From Marivirga sericea (GTDB taxonomy: Bacteria; Bacteroidota; Bacteroidia; Cytophagales; Cyclobacteriaceae): DNA of 64,000 nucleotides. The stretch lies in NCBI RefSeq assembly GCF_900177665.1, contig NZ_FXAW01000002.1, positions 124,001-188,000 on the forward strand, given 5' to 3'. The translations under genes were made by a program, and so were the position numbers. This document shows positions 9,042-17,415 of the stretch, in pieces (the stretch's first letter is position 1; each line of letters begins with the position of its first letter). Under the pieces are notes generated by a model. That model was not told the DNA's origin and did no database searches. It was given only the letters and a program-made list of their open reading frames with translations.

Positions 9042-10271
9042 TTAATACTGCTCAAGACTTTCAATGATTAAGTCATGCAATCCGTCAAAAGCTTCGAGGC
9101 TTAAATCTGCTCCATTGTCATAAATATCGTGATAGGCTTTCTTACCACCCAAGGTATAAATAAATACAGCTGGAACACCAATTTGATCGAATAGACAATG
9201 GTCACTATTGCATGCTTCTCCTCTTGCTTTTATTTGGACTGTTCTCTCATTGTTTAGATTTTTGAGTAAGTCAAAATAGCGTTGATGTTTAATGGCATTT
9301 ACTACAGTAATTCCTTCATCCCCGGTGCCAACCATATCTAGATTAATTAGCATCTTTACCTTACTTAGATCTAGTACTGGATTTTCTAAGAAAAAGTAAC
9401 TTCCTAATAAGCCCACTTCCTCAGCTGTTGTAAAGAGAAAGTAAGTATCGAAGGGCGGTTTATTTTCGCCATAGTACTTTGCTAAAGCGAGGAGCATTGC
9501 TACTCCCGAAGCATTATCATTTGCACCTCGAAAGATTGCATTACCCATTTGTCCTAAATGGTCATAATGAGCCGAAAGCATTATCACAGAATCACTTCTT
9601 TCGCCCTCTACCTTACCGATTATATTGGAAGATTCAAAATCCGATACAAATTCAGATTCAGTTTTGGCAGCAACTAGTGCATTCTTGAATAGTTGATCTT
9701 TCACATATAAAACAGTGTTTTCAGATTGCTTTGAGGATGGAAACCAACTCCATTTACTACTGTCCTGAATAATTAATAAATTCTCTTTGGTCGTGGATTC
9801 AAATAAAAATGATTGTATTAGTTCCTCTATAGCCTTTGTGTTGTGCTTATTTTTTTCAGTATAAAAAATCTGATTTTTAGCTTTTTTAGGGAATTCAAAA
9901 TCAGCTGAGATCTTTTGGATTTGCCCTTGAATATCTGTCGGTGCTGAGGCTGAGTGGAAGAGAAAGTCTTTTCCAGCAGCAAAAATTTTTACCGTCTTTT
10001 GATTTGTAATAGAAAATTGAACGCTTCCTGGAAATGTGTTAACGGAATAAGAAAGCTTTTGCTTGAATCCATTGCTGCCATTAGCCTTCACTTGGAAGCG
10101 CTTGAGTTCTTTAATGATAAAGTCTGCTGCCTTCTCCTGCCCATTTTCAGTGAATCCTCTTCCTGCTAGTGAATCTGAAGTTAATACTTCAATGTGGTGT
10201 TGGGCTAGATTGTGTTGACTTGAACAAATCGAGATATTCAGGAGGAAAAAAAGAATAAAAAGTGGGCGCAT
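9042..10271 (-). CDS. M28 family zinc aminopeptidase, exported
   Basis: The 409-residue protein has a signal peptide (residues 1-18, FFLLNISICSSQ) and the M28 co-catalytic zinc site: His235 in SAHYDHLG, Asp252 in GANDNASG, Glu284/285 in TAEEVGLLG, Asp312 in LDMVG and His358 in NSDHC. All five metal-binding and catalytic positions are present, so it should be active, releasing N-terminal residues from peptides outside the cytoplasm. A segment of about 100 residues before the catalytic core probably forms an inserted or PA-like domain. Its ATG immediately follows the TAA of the upstream J-domain gene, so they form an operon. Confidence 0.92.
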   Translation of the reverse strand: MRPLFILFFLLNISICSSQHNLAQHHIEVLTSDSLAGRGFTENGQEKAADFIIKELKRFQVKANGSNGFKQKLSYSVNTFPGSVQFSITNQKTVKIFAAGKDFLFHSASAPTDIQGQIQKISADFEFPKKAKNQIFYTEKNKHNTKAIEELIQSFLFESTTKENLLIIQDSSKWSWFPSSKQSENTVLYVKDQLFKNALVAAKTESEFVSDFESSNIIGKVEGERSDSVIMLSAHYDHLGQMGNAIFRGANDNASGVAMLLALAKYYGENKPPFDTYFLFTTAEEVGLLGSYFFLENPVLDLSKVKMLINLDMVGTGDEGITVVNAIKHQRYFDLLKNLNNERTVQIKARGEACNSDHCLFDQIGVPAVFIYTLGGKKAYHDIYDNGADLSLEAFDGLHDLIIESLEQY

Positions 10272-11468
10272 TTAATTACAGCTTAATTCGAAATTCAATT
10301 GAAGGCGAATATCCATCTTTTCTGCCTTTTTTAAAATAGTACAGGCTGCCTTTTTATTACCTAGTTTATAATAGCATTCTATTAGATATTGATAACCTAT
10401 TCGTTTTTCAGGATTGAAAAAAATAACCCATTCAAGGAGTTTTGATGCTTCGATATAATTGGCATTCTTGAAATAAATATCAGCCGAATTGAAGTAGATA
10501 GACTTATAGCTTTCGGGGGTTCTTTCGGCAGAAACCAATAGTCTATAGGCATTGCCATAGATACTTTTAAATTCTGCGAGAATACTGTTTAATCCCATTT
10601 GATAATATTGCATGGCTACCTCCTGATCTTTTAATTCTTTCTTATATATTTCTGCAATGAGGGCAATCATTCTCATGCGTTTGTAGTCATTATTCATCAG
10701 ACTATTGAGAATGTAAACAGCTTTGTGAGGATTATTCAGATTTCTGTAGCAAACAGCCAATCTGTACTGCATGTCTGGATTTTGGCTTTGACTATATTCC
10801 ATAAAAAACAAATATCCCCATAATGCATCTTGAAATGCTTTATTTTTATAGTCAATGTCCGCTTGTTCCCGGCGGAATCGTAGATAATCTATTTCATATC
10901 GCTTAATGGCTTGGTATTCTTTGTTTGATGATTTTATGTTATCAATAAAATTTAAAGCTGCTTGGACTTTTCCAGAATAGTAAAGACTATCAGCATACTG
11001 AACTTGTTGATCGAATTGGCTAATTTTATTTTCCAATTTTCTTTCTTGAAAGTAATCTAGCAAGGATACGCCAACATACAATAGGATAGCTACTGCGGCT
11101 ACAATTCCTACTGCATAAAAAGTAGCTTTTCTTTCCGCGCCTGCATCTGCAGCAGGTTTATAGACTGGTGGTTTATAAGTATAATTCCGATAAGGGTCTC
11201 GATATGCGTTTTGTTTTTGTTCCTGTGCACGAATGCTGGCTCTTTTCGCGTTTAAACGTATTTGCGCTAATTTTAGATCATATTTCTGCCTTGATTCAGT
11301 TTTGCTTAAAACTGCGTATGCTGTCGAAATTTGTTTGAATTTTTCTTCCGCAGCGGCAGATGAATTAATATCAGGATGATATGCTTTTGCTAATCTTTTG
11401 TAAGCAGACTTTATCTCTGACAAAGTAGCCATCTCACTTAATCCTAATATTTGATAATAATTTTCCAT
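10272..11468 (-). CDS. Membrane-anchored J-domain protein with C-terminal TPR-like repeats
   Basis: The 398-residue protein opens with a J domain (residues 4-66, YYQILGLSE... with HPD at 31-33, the DnaK-stimulating motif). A basic, Gln-rich and Pro/Tyr-rich linker (~70-112) is followed by a single membrane helix (~116-138). The C-terminal region of about 250 residues has helical-pair repeats of TPR type (for example YRLAVCYRNLNNPHKAVYIL). It has no signal peptide. With the J domain in the cytoplasm, the single helix would place the repeats in the periplasm unless topology is inverted. It is followed without a gap by an exported M28 peptidase. Family is clear by domains; this combination is less common and its client is unknown. 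Confidence 0.88.
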   Translation of the reverse strand: MENYYQILGLSEMATLSEIKSAYKRLAKAYHPDINSSAAAEEKFKQISTAYAVLSKTESRQKYDLKLAQIRLNAKRASIRAQEQKQNAYRDPYRNYTYKPPVYKPAADAGAERKATFYAVGIVAAVAILLYVGVSLLDYFQERKLENKISQFDQQVQYADSLYYSGKVQAALNFIDNIKSSNKEYQAIKRYEIDYLRFRREQADIDYKNKAFQDALWGYLFFMEYSQSQNPDMQYRLAVCYRNLNNPHKAVYILNSLMNNDYKRMRMIALIAEIYKKELKDQEVAMQYYQMGLNSILAEFKSIYGNAYRLLVSAERTPESYKSIYFNSADIYFKNANYIEASKLLEWVIFFNPEKRIGYQYLIECYYKLGNKKAACTILKKAEKMDIRLQLNFELSCN

Positions 11469-11498
11469 TGAAGAGAAAATAGTTTAACAATCTTTAAA

Positions 11499-11506
11499 CA
11501 AACATA
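11499..11506 (-). promoter_or_regulatory. Bacteroidota -7 box (TATGTTTG) upstream of the J-domain/M28 operon
   Basis: Read on the minus strand this is TATGTTTG, an exact TAnnTTTG match, 30 nt before the ATG at 11468. No clear -33 TTG is present at normal spacing. Confidence 0.4.
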
Positions 11507-11549
11507 ACAATTATTTATTGCTATTTTAGTTCCAATTAAAAGAGAAACT

Positions 11550-12221
11550 ATGGCGTATTTTAGTAATGACTTCAAGAATTTTTTTGAAGAGCTAGAAAAG
11601 AATAATCATAAAGAGTGGTTTGATGAGAATAGGAAAAGATATGAGAAAGAAATTAAGAACCCTTTCAAGTCTTTTGTAGACGACTTAATTTTGGCTATTC
11701 AGAAATTTGATCCGGAAATTATGATTAAGCCAAAAGATGCCATTTTCCGCATCAATAGGGATGTGCGTTTCTCGAAAAATAAGCAACCCTACAAAAATAA
11801 TGTTGCCGCTTTTATCTCAAGAGTTTCTAAGAAAGAGCAATTTCCAGGATACTATGTACACTTAGATAAGGAAGGGATTTGGTTAGGAGGGGGCCTTTAC
11901 GATCTTTCAACAGAAAACATTTATAAAGTAAGACAAGAAATTCTATATAATGAATCAGGCTTAGAAAAGGCTTTGAGCATTAACGGGTTTGAAAAAGAAT
12001 TTGGAGCAATTCAAGGAAAGAGAAATAAGATATTAAAACCGCCCTTCAAAGAATTCGGAGAGAGTATTCCCATTCTATTTCAAAAGCAGTTTTATTTTAT
12101 GAAACAGTATCCTAATAGCAAAATAAATTCTGATCAATTGGTGGAGTTTTGTGCTGAGAAATTTCAAAAAGCGTATCCAGTAAATCAGTATTTGCGGTTA
12201 GCAATAGATCATGTAGAATAA
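11550..12221 (+). CDS. DUF2461 domain protein
   Basis: The 223-residue cytoplasmic protein matches DUF2461 (TIGR02453) along its length. It opens with FFEELEKNNHKEWFDENR and carries IFRINRDVRFSKNKQPYKNN (~72-91) and the PGYYVHLDKEGIWLGGGLY motif (~104-122), the three conserved blocks of the family. The function is unknown. It is transcribed alone, diverging from the J-domain operon 81 bp away and ending at a shared bidirectional terminator with the rhodopsin gene. Its role cannot be inferred from these neighbours. Confidence 0.93.
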   Translation: MAYFSNDFKNFFEELEKNNHKEWFDENRKRYEKEIKNPFKSFVDDLILAIQKFDPEIMIKPKDAIFRINRDVRFSKNKQPYKNNVAAFISRVSKKEQFPGYYVHLDKEGIWLGGGLYDLSTENIYKVRQEILYNESGLEKALSINGFEKEFGAIQGKRNKILKPPFKEFGESIPILFQKQFYFMKQYPNSKINSDQLVEFCAEKFQKAYPVNQYLRLAIDHVE

Positions 12222-12222
12222 A

Positions 12223-12251
12223 AAAAGGGAACCTCATTGAGGTTCCCTTTT
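12223..12251. terminator. Bidirectional terminator between DUF2461 and rhodopsin genes
   Basis: AAAAGGGAACCTC pairs with GAGGTTCCCTTTT around a 3-nt loop, with A runs on the left and T runs on the right, so it can end transcripts from both sides. It lies just after both convergent stops. Confidence 0.9.
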
Positions 12252-12277
12252 CAACTAATTGTAACTAAAAAATTGAA

Positions 12278-13036
12278 TTAGGCTGATGCTTTAGCTCTTT
12301 TAGTTTCGCTCATTGCAATACCATAAACTACTAAACCGAATCCGATTTTGTTGATGGCATCACCAATATTGTAAATTAAATCTAGACTTGATGGTTGTAA
12401 TAATCCTAAACCGTCTTGTCCAAGCCATCCACCAGGCATTGCCATGTAACCAATTGGATAAATTGCCCAACCTACTAATACAAACCACGCTAATGCTTTG
12501 ATACCTTTCTGAACTGCTTCGTTACCACTAGCTTTTGCTAATTGTGCTGCTTCTCCTGCCCATGCAGAATACAAAATGTAAACATAACCTACAGTAGAAA
12601 TAACTCCCCAAAGAACTGAATGGAACATTGTACCGTCAGTGAAGGCTTCACCAATATAACCTGCAACTAGCATAACAACTGAAGCGAAGATTAACTTCCA
12701 CATAAAACTTTGTTTTGCGCCTGCTGGTCTTAGCAATAAATAAAATTCCACACACATCAACGGAACTGTTAGAGTCCAATCAATATAACGTAGAACAGTT
12801 GGGTTCATTCCTGTTGCTGCGTAGTAATCGCGCATGTAATAGTAATGAACTGCCGCAATCATGGTAATTAAACCTGATACTAAAAGTGAAGTTTTCCACT
12901 TACCATCAACTTGTTGTCTTTCGAAAAAGAAGAAGACAGAAGCTGCGAACATTGCCATGTAGCCCGTAAAGAACGTAAATGCTACTGGATCGTCTGCTTT
13001 GATGTCCATGACATCTGCTAGAAATAGTGTTTCCAT
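12278..13036 (-). CDS. Proteorhodopsin, light-driven proton pump, predicted green-absorbing
   Basis: The 252-residue seven-helix protein keeps the key proteorhodopsin residues: Schiff-base Lys230 (GDAINK), primary proton acceptor Asp86, Thr90 and donor Glu97 (helix C, RYIDWTLTVPLMCVE), the Asp86 partner His64 (AAVHYYYMR) and Asp226. The D-T-E set marks an outward proton pump rather than a sodium (NDQ) or chloride (NTQ) pump. Met94, at the position of residue 105 in the SAR86 protein, predicts green absorption. There is no cleavable signal peptide. Retinal genes (blh, crt) are not in the window, so the chromophore must be made elsewhere or acquired. The gene is monocistronic, divergent from a deoxynucleoside kinase, with a 227-bp gap holding no exact -7 box for this gene. 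Confidence 0.97.
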   Translation of the reverse strand: METLFLADVMDIKADDPVAFTFFTGYMAMFAASVFFFFERQQVDGKWKTSLLVSGLITMIAAVHYYYMRDYYAATGMNPTVLRYIDWTLTVPLMCVEFYLLLRPAGAKQSFMWKLIFASVVMLVAGYIGEAFTDGTMFHSVLWGVISTVGYVYILYSAWAGEAAQLAKASGNEAVQKGIKALAWFVLVGWAIYPIGYMAMPGGWLGQDGLGLLQPSSLDLIYNIGDAINKIGFGLVVYGIAMSETKRAKASA

Positions 13037-13248
13037 AGTGTTTAAAAATTAGTTATAAATGCTAAACACGATAACCTCTAAAAGGTTTTAATAACCGTAT
13101 AATGTTTAAGAAAAAGTTTTATATGTTTAACAAAAATTCTTAAATACTCGAAAAAGTTAAACAAATATTTGGTTTTCAGTTAATTAGGGTATAAAATTTA
13201 TTACAAGATAATCTGAGAAAATATACCCTTTAAAAAGCTTATATTTTT

Positions 13249-13256
13249 TACTTTTG
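13249..13256 (+). promoter_or_regulatory. Possible -7 box (TACTTTTG) before the deoxynucleoside kinase gene
   Basis: An exact TAnnTTTG match lies 7 nt before ATG 13264 and 19 nt before the in-frame ATG 13276. The second spacing is more usual and slightly favours the later start. No -33 TTG is seen. Confidence 0.35.
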
Positions 13257-13263
13257 TGATCAG

Positions 13264-13911
13264 ATGGAAAACAGCATGGATCAATTAAAACATATCGCTA
13301 TAGCCGGAAATATTGGTGCCGGTAAAACTACATTAGCTAATAAATTATCACATCATTACGGATGGAATACAGAATTTGAAGCGGTTGAGGATAATCCTTA
13401 TTTAGTTGATTTTTATGATGATATGAAGAAATGGGCTTTTCATTTACAAGTTTATTTTTTAAATAGTCGATTGAAGCAGGTCAAAAGAATAAGGGAAAGC
13501 GAACATACTGTAGTTCAAGATCGATCCATCTACGAGGATTGTTATGTTTTTGCTAAAAATTTACATGAATCAGGTAATATGTCTGATCGAGATTATGCTA
13601 ATTATTTAGAATTATTTGATTCTATGTCCTCTGTTATCACACCTCCAGATTTACTCATTTATTTACGAGCAGATATTCCGAAGTTAGTAGGTCAGATTGA
13701 AAAGAGAGGTAGAAATTATGAAGAGACAATCAGGATTGATTATTTGAAAAATTTGAATAAGCATTATGAGGCATGGGTGAAGCAATATGATATTGGAAAA
13801 TTGGTAATTATTGATGTAAACCAGCTAGATTACCTGAATCATGTTGAAGATTTTGCTTTAATCGTGAGTAAAATCGATACTGAAGTTCATGGTCTTTTTT
13901 CTAATCAATAA
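13264..13911 (+). CDS. Deoxynucleoside kinase
   Basis: The 215-residue protein belongs to the dNK family (dGK/dAK/dCK type) that phosphorylates deoxynucleosides for nucleotide salvage. It has the P-loop GNIGAGKT (15-22), the dNK signature DRS (86-88, in VVQDRSIYED) and a LID-like Arg-rich segment (KRGRNYEE, ~156-163). Family homologues usually begin close to the HIAIAGNIGAGKT strand, so the second ATG (13276) is a possible start, and a -7 box 19 nt before it agrees. It is divergent from the rhodopsin gene and followed 77 bp later by a same-strand dehydrogenase. The preferred deoxynucleoside cannot be told. Confidence 0.92.
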   Translation: MENSMDQLKHIAIAGNIGAGKTTLANKLSHHYGWNTEFEAVEDNPYLVDFYDDMKKWAFHLQVYFLNSRLKQVKRIRESEHTVVQDRSIYEDCYVFAKNLHESGNMSDRDYANYLELFDSMSSVITPPDLLIYLRADIPKLVGQIEKRGRNYEETIRIDYLKNLNKHYEAWVKQYDIGKLVIIDVNQLDYLNHVEDFALIVSKIDTEVHGLFSNQ

Positions 13912-13988
13912 GCTTCTAAATTAATGTTGCCTCCACTATTTTTAATACCTTTAGGACTTAATGGAAGTGTAGTCATTACATTTATTTT

Positions 13989-15197
13989 ATGTTGAAAATA
14001 GGAATTATCAGAGAGGACAAGGTACCCGTTGATATGCGCTCCCCCTTAACCCCAGCGCAATGTCAAAAAGTGGCTACAGATTTTAATGTGGAAGTTAAAG
14101 TTCAAAAAAGTGATGTAAGGGTCTTCAAAACCGAAGAATTCTCCCAACATCTTATCCAAACGGTGGACGATATTAGCAATGCTGATATTTTGTTTGGCGT
14201 AAAAGAAGTCCCTGTTGACAAGTTGATCTCAGAAAAAACTTACTTCTTCTTTTCTCATACCATTAAGGAGCAAGAGTATAATAGAGAGTTGCTTCAGGCG
14301 ATTATTAGAAAGAAAATCCGATTAGTAGACTATGAATGTTTAATTGATCCTGAAACAAGTCAGAGGATTGTAGCTTTTGGGCGTTTTGCTGGAATAGTTG
14401 GGGCATACAATACGATTTGGACCTTTGGTCAACGGTATAACTTGTTCAATATCAGAAGAGCACATGAATGCTATGATTTAGCTGATATGAAAACAGAATT
14501 TGCAAAAGTTGAATTACCAGCTATCAAAATTGCTATAACAGGTGGCGGAAGAGTAGCAAAAGGGGCTATGGAGGTGATGTATGGAATGGATATCTTGCAA
14601 GTTTCACCTCATGAGTTCTTAAATGAAAGATTTGATAGGCCTGTTTTTACACAACTGAGTAGTCATACCTATCATAAGAAAAAAGACGGGAGTCAATTTA
14701 ATAGAAGTGAATTCTATGAGAATCCTGGCCTTTATCAGGGTGATTTCTTGAAGTATACCAAAGTTGCCGATGTTTTAATTGCAGGAGCTTTCTGGGATCC
14801 AAGAGCTCCAGTTCTTTTTACGAAAGATGATGCTATGAGTCCAGAATTTAAAACGAGAATTATTGGTGATATTACTTGTGATATTGAAGGCTCAATTCCG
14901 AGTACTAAAAAGCCTGCTACAGTTCACGAGCCAGTTTATGACTATGATCCCACTACTGATAGCATTCAGCCAGAATTTAGTGAAGAAAGTAATATTACTG
15001 TCATGGCAGTAGATAATTTACCTTGCGAGCTTCCTAGGGATGCTTCTGAAAGCTTCGGTAATGAGCTAATCAGTAATGTATTGCCCCATTTATTAGGTGA
15101 TGACAAGGAGGATGTAATTAAAAATGCCACCATTGCCGAAAATGGAAGTCTAACGGAAAAATTTAGTTACTTGCAAGGATATTTGGAAGGAGAGTAG
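13989..15197 (+). CDS. NAD(P)-dependent dehydrogenase of the AlaDH/PNT family, LYS1-like
   Basis: The 402-residue protein has an alanine dehydrogenase/transhydrogenase N-terminal domain (MLKIGIIREDKVPVDMRSPLTP, with the conserved Arg/Lys substrate region) and a Rossmann domain with IAITGGGRVAKGAMEV (~179-194). Length and layout also fit saccharopine dehydrogenase (lysine-forming, Lys1 type), whose fold is the same. A late block, ITVMAVDNLPCELPRDAS (~336-353), is typical of the lysine-forming saccharopine dehydrogenase/AlaDH-like group. It likely oxidises or forms an amino acid with NAD(P). No partner lysine or saccharopine gene is adjacent. The exact substrate is uncertain. Confidence 0.8.
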   Translation: MLKIGIIREDKVPVDMRSPLTPAQCQKVATDFNVEVKVQKSDVRVFKTEEFSQHLIQTVDDISNADILFGVKEVPVDKLISEKTYFFFSHTIKEQEYNRELLQAIIRKKIRLVDYECLIDPETSQRIVAFGRFAGIVGAYNTIWTFGQRYNLFNIRRAHECYDLADMKTEFAKVELPAIKIAITGGGRVAKGAMEVMYGMDILQVSPHEFLNERFDRPVFTQLSSHTYHKKKDGSQFNRSEFYENPGLYQGDFLKYTKVADVLIAGAFWDPRAPVLFTKDDAMSPEFKTRIIGDITCDIEGSIPSTKKPATVHEPVYDYDPTTDSIQPEFSEESNITVMAVDNLPCELPRDASESFGNELISNVLPHLLGDDKEDVIKNATIAENGSLTEKFSYLQGYLEGE

Positions 15198-15213
15198 AAG
15201 CTAGTTAAAGTCA

Positions 15214-15435
15214 TTACTCTTCTTTTATGATTGTTGAAGTTTTATGAATTTTACCAGTAGAAATACACTCGATGCAGCAATAATTGTTCTCTTCCCAGCG
15301 AATTTCTTTTACATCTTCTTGAAAGGCAGTTGCATCGGTGATACTGAACTCAGTGATCAAAGATTCTTTACTTTCTGATTCCACTGTTTTGGAAGAACTG
15401 TCATTAAATATTATAGTAAATTTCGGCATAAGCAT
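15214..15435 (-). CDS. Small hypothetical protein
   Basis: A 73-residue acidic protein (FTIIFNDSSSKTVESES...) with three cysteines in a short window (YCCIECIS, ~52-59). It has no membrane helix or signal peptide. ATGs at 15435 and 15429 are both possible starts. It converges on the dehydrogenase gene with a 16-bp gap. The beta-strand start and a Cys cluster could suggest a metal- or redox-sensitive small domain, but I do not recognise a family. Confidence 0.5.
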   Translation of the reverse strand: MLMPKFTIIFNDSSSKTVESESKESLITEFSITDATAFQEDVKEIRWEENNYCCIECISTGKIHKTSTIIKEE

Positions 15436-15642
15436 TTGGATACTAATTGATATGAAAAAAATGCTTTGTGTAATCTTATTGTTTCGTGTTAATAGAATTA
15501 TATGGTAATTATTCCATAAAACATAATAATATTTCGATTGATAAAGATTATTGAGGGGTTAATTTTGTGTTTGTAAAATCAGCTCACTATCTAAAATTGG
15601 GAGATGGAAGTATAGTGACAATCATTAATATAAGCGAATAAG

Positions 15643-16539
15643 CTATTCCATTTGATTTGCTAGAGCCTTAATTCCCTCTTCAAATGTATTAGGTTTGTAA
15701 CCTAGTTCTCTTTTAGCTTTATCTAAAACAAAGCCTGTTTTTGGTGGCCTTTTGGCAGTTTGTGTAAATTTTGTGCTATCTGATTTTGTCATGGTCGTTT
15801 GAGGTAAATTGAAAAATTCAGCAGTTTTAACAGCCATTTCATAAGGTGTCAATAAATCATCACCTGAGATATTATAAATACCTTTTGCTTTCTTTTCGGC
15901 AATTAAAAAGCAACCCATCGCAAGATCTTCAGCAAGTGTAGGAGTTCTCCACTGATCATCTACAACCTCAATATCTTTACCTTCTTCCAAGGATTTTTTG
16001 ACCCACAGAATAATATTTGAGCGACTCATATCATGGGCAATACCATATACTAACACGGTGCGAGCGATCGCCCACTGAATCTTACTTTCTGTTATGAGAT
16101 TCTCTGCAGCTAATTTACTTTCCCCATAATAGCTGATGGGGTTGGCTTCTGCCTCTTCCGAGTAAGGTCCATTTTCCCCATCAAATATAAAATCGGTGGA
16201 AAGCTGTATCAAAAACGCGTTATGTTTCTCAGAAGCTTTAATGAGATGTTTTACAGCCGTTACGTTTAATTTCCAACAGTCTTGCTGCTCAAGTTCGCAT
16301 TGATCAACATTGGTCATGGCAGCGGTATTAATGATAACCTCTGGCTTGTGTTTTTCAACAGTGGCCATAACTTGATGCTCATTTGTAATGTCTAGACTTT
16401 CAAAAGTATATCCTTCTTTAAATGGCAAACGGTTTTCGTTTCTGGCGGTCGCAATTAGATCATGATTGCTTTGCGCGGTTATTAACTGGACTAACTTTTG
16501 TCCTAATAGACCATTGGAACCTGTGACTAGAATTTTCAT
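15643..16539 (-). CDS. RmlD-like SDR reductase (dTDP-4-dehydrorhamnose reductase family)
   Basis: The 298-residue protein is an extended short-chain dehydrogenase of the RmlD type: the NAD(P) motif VTGSNGLLGQ (5-14), NTAAMTNVDQCE (~71-82), the catalytic YGESK block (~133-137) with Ser in LSTDFIFDG, and a short substrate domain. RmlD makes dTDP-rhamnose, but no rmlABC genes are near, and many Bacteroidota carry RmlD-like reductases outside rhamnose loci, so the substrate is open. Its start overlaps the stop of the upstream cyclophilin gene by 4 bp, so it is the last gene of the hemC-cyclophilin operon. Confidence 0.85.
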   Translation of the reverse strand: MKILVTGSNGLLGQKLVQLITAQSNHDLIATARNENRLPFKEGYTFESLDITNEHQVMATVEKHKPEVIINTAAMTNVDQCELEQQDCWKLNVTAVKHLIKASEKHNAFLIQLSTDFIFDGENGPYSEEAEANPISYYGESKLAAENLITESKIQWAIARTVLVYGIAHDMSRSNIILWVKKSLEEGKDIEVVDDQWRTPTLAEDLAMGCFLIAEKKAKGIYNISGDDLLTPYEMAVKTAEFFNLPQTTMTKSDSTKFTQTAKRPPKTGFVLDKAKRELGYKPNTFEEGIKALANQME

Positions 16540-17411
16540 TTTTCTTCTTGTGGGTATTCGTATCCGTATTGCTCAGTAATTTTCTTTTTTGACATTTTTT
16601 CAATTTCTGCAGTCAAGAAAATATCCTTCACTGGCTTATCAGCCCCAGCAGTCCTAACTGTTGCAATTGAATCTACTACATTTAATCCTTCAACTACTCT
16701 CCCAAAAACAGTATATTCTCCGTCCAGATGCGGAGCACCCCCAATATTTTTATAGTCTTCTATCTGCGCCTCAGAAAATTCATAAACCTCTAGTTTTCCA
16801 AATTCTTTTTCAACTATAGAATCTGCTGTTGTCTCCATAAAGTTTTGCAGTCCTTCCATATCTTTGGCTTTTTGCATTTCAATTACTTCATTTCTGAGGT
16901 TTGCATATTTCTTCATACCCAAACATTCACGTAATTTCATTTGCTTCTGCTGGTAAACTCTCCCTTCTGCCATTTGCAATAGATCAGTTTTTTCAAATTT
17001 TTGTCCATGAATAATATAGAATTGTGAACCGCTTGATTTTCTTTCGGGATTAACATTGTCTCCTTGTCTAGCCGCTGCCAAAGAGCCTTTCACATGCCAA
17101 AAATCGGGATGAATTTCAGCATCAATAGTATAATTTACCTTATCTTCCTCTTCTAAACCCTCTTTTTGATTGACATCTCCACCTTGCACCATAAAGTTTT
17201 CTATTACTCTATGGAAAATAGTGCTGTCATATTTTCCTGATTCTACTAATTCAAGAAAATTTGCTTTGTGCTTAGGGGTTTCTTCATAAAGAATGGCAGT
17301 CATATCACCGTATTGAGTGTGAAATACTACTACAGAATCCTTTGATGTTTGGCAAGAAGCCAAAATCACTAATAAAGAAGCTGCTAAAATTAATGTACTC
17401 TTGTTTATCAT
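16536..17411 (-). CDS. Cyclophilin-type peptidyl-prolyl isomerase, lipoprotein
   Basis: The 291-residue protein has a lipoprotein signal (residues 1-20, with lipobox ILASC) and a cyclophilin domain: FHRVIENFMVQGGD (~65-78) contains the catalytic Arg and the FMxQGGD core, GSQFYI (~128-133) is the conserved Gln-Phe strand, and the late FGRVVEGLNVVDSI block (~237-250) closes the domain. An insertion of about 80 residues between the two halves is helical and charged. It should speed prolyl isomerisation of exported proteins at an envelope membrane. It lies 4 bp after hemC and overlaps the RmlD-like gene by 4 bp. Confidence 0.92.
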   Translation of the reverse strand: MINKSTLILAASLLVILASCQTSKDSVVVFHTQYGDMTAILYEETPKHKANFLELVESGKYDSTIFHRVIENFMVQGGDVNQKEGLEEEDKVNYTIDAEIHPDFWHVKGSLAAARQGDNVNPERKSSGSQFYIIHGQKFEKTDLLQMAEGRVYQQKQMKLRECLGMKKYANLRNEVIEMQKAKDMEGLQNFMETTADSIVEKEFGKLEVYEFSEAQIEDYKNIGGAPHLDGEYTVFGRVVEGLNVVDSIATVRTAGADKPVKDIFLTAEIEKMSKKKITEQYGYEYPQEEK

Positions 17412-17415
17412 TGCT

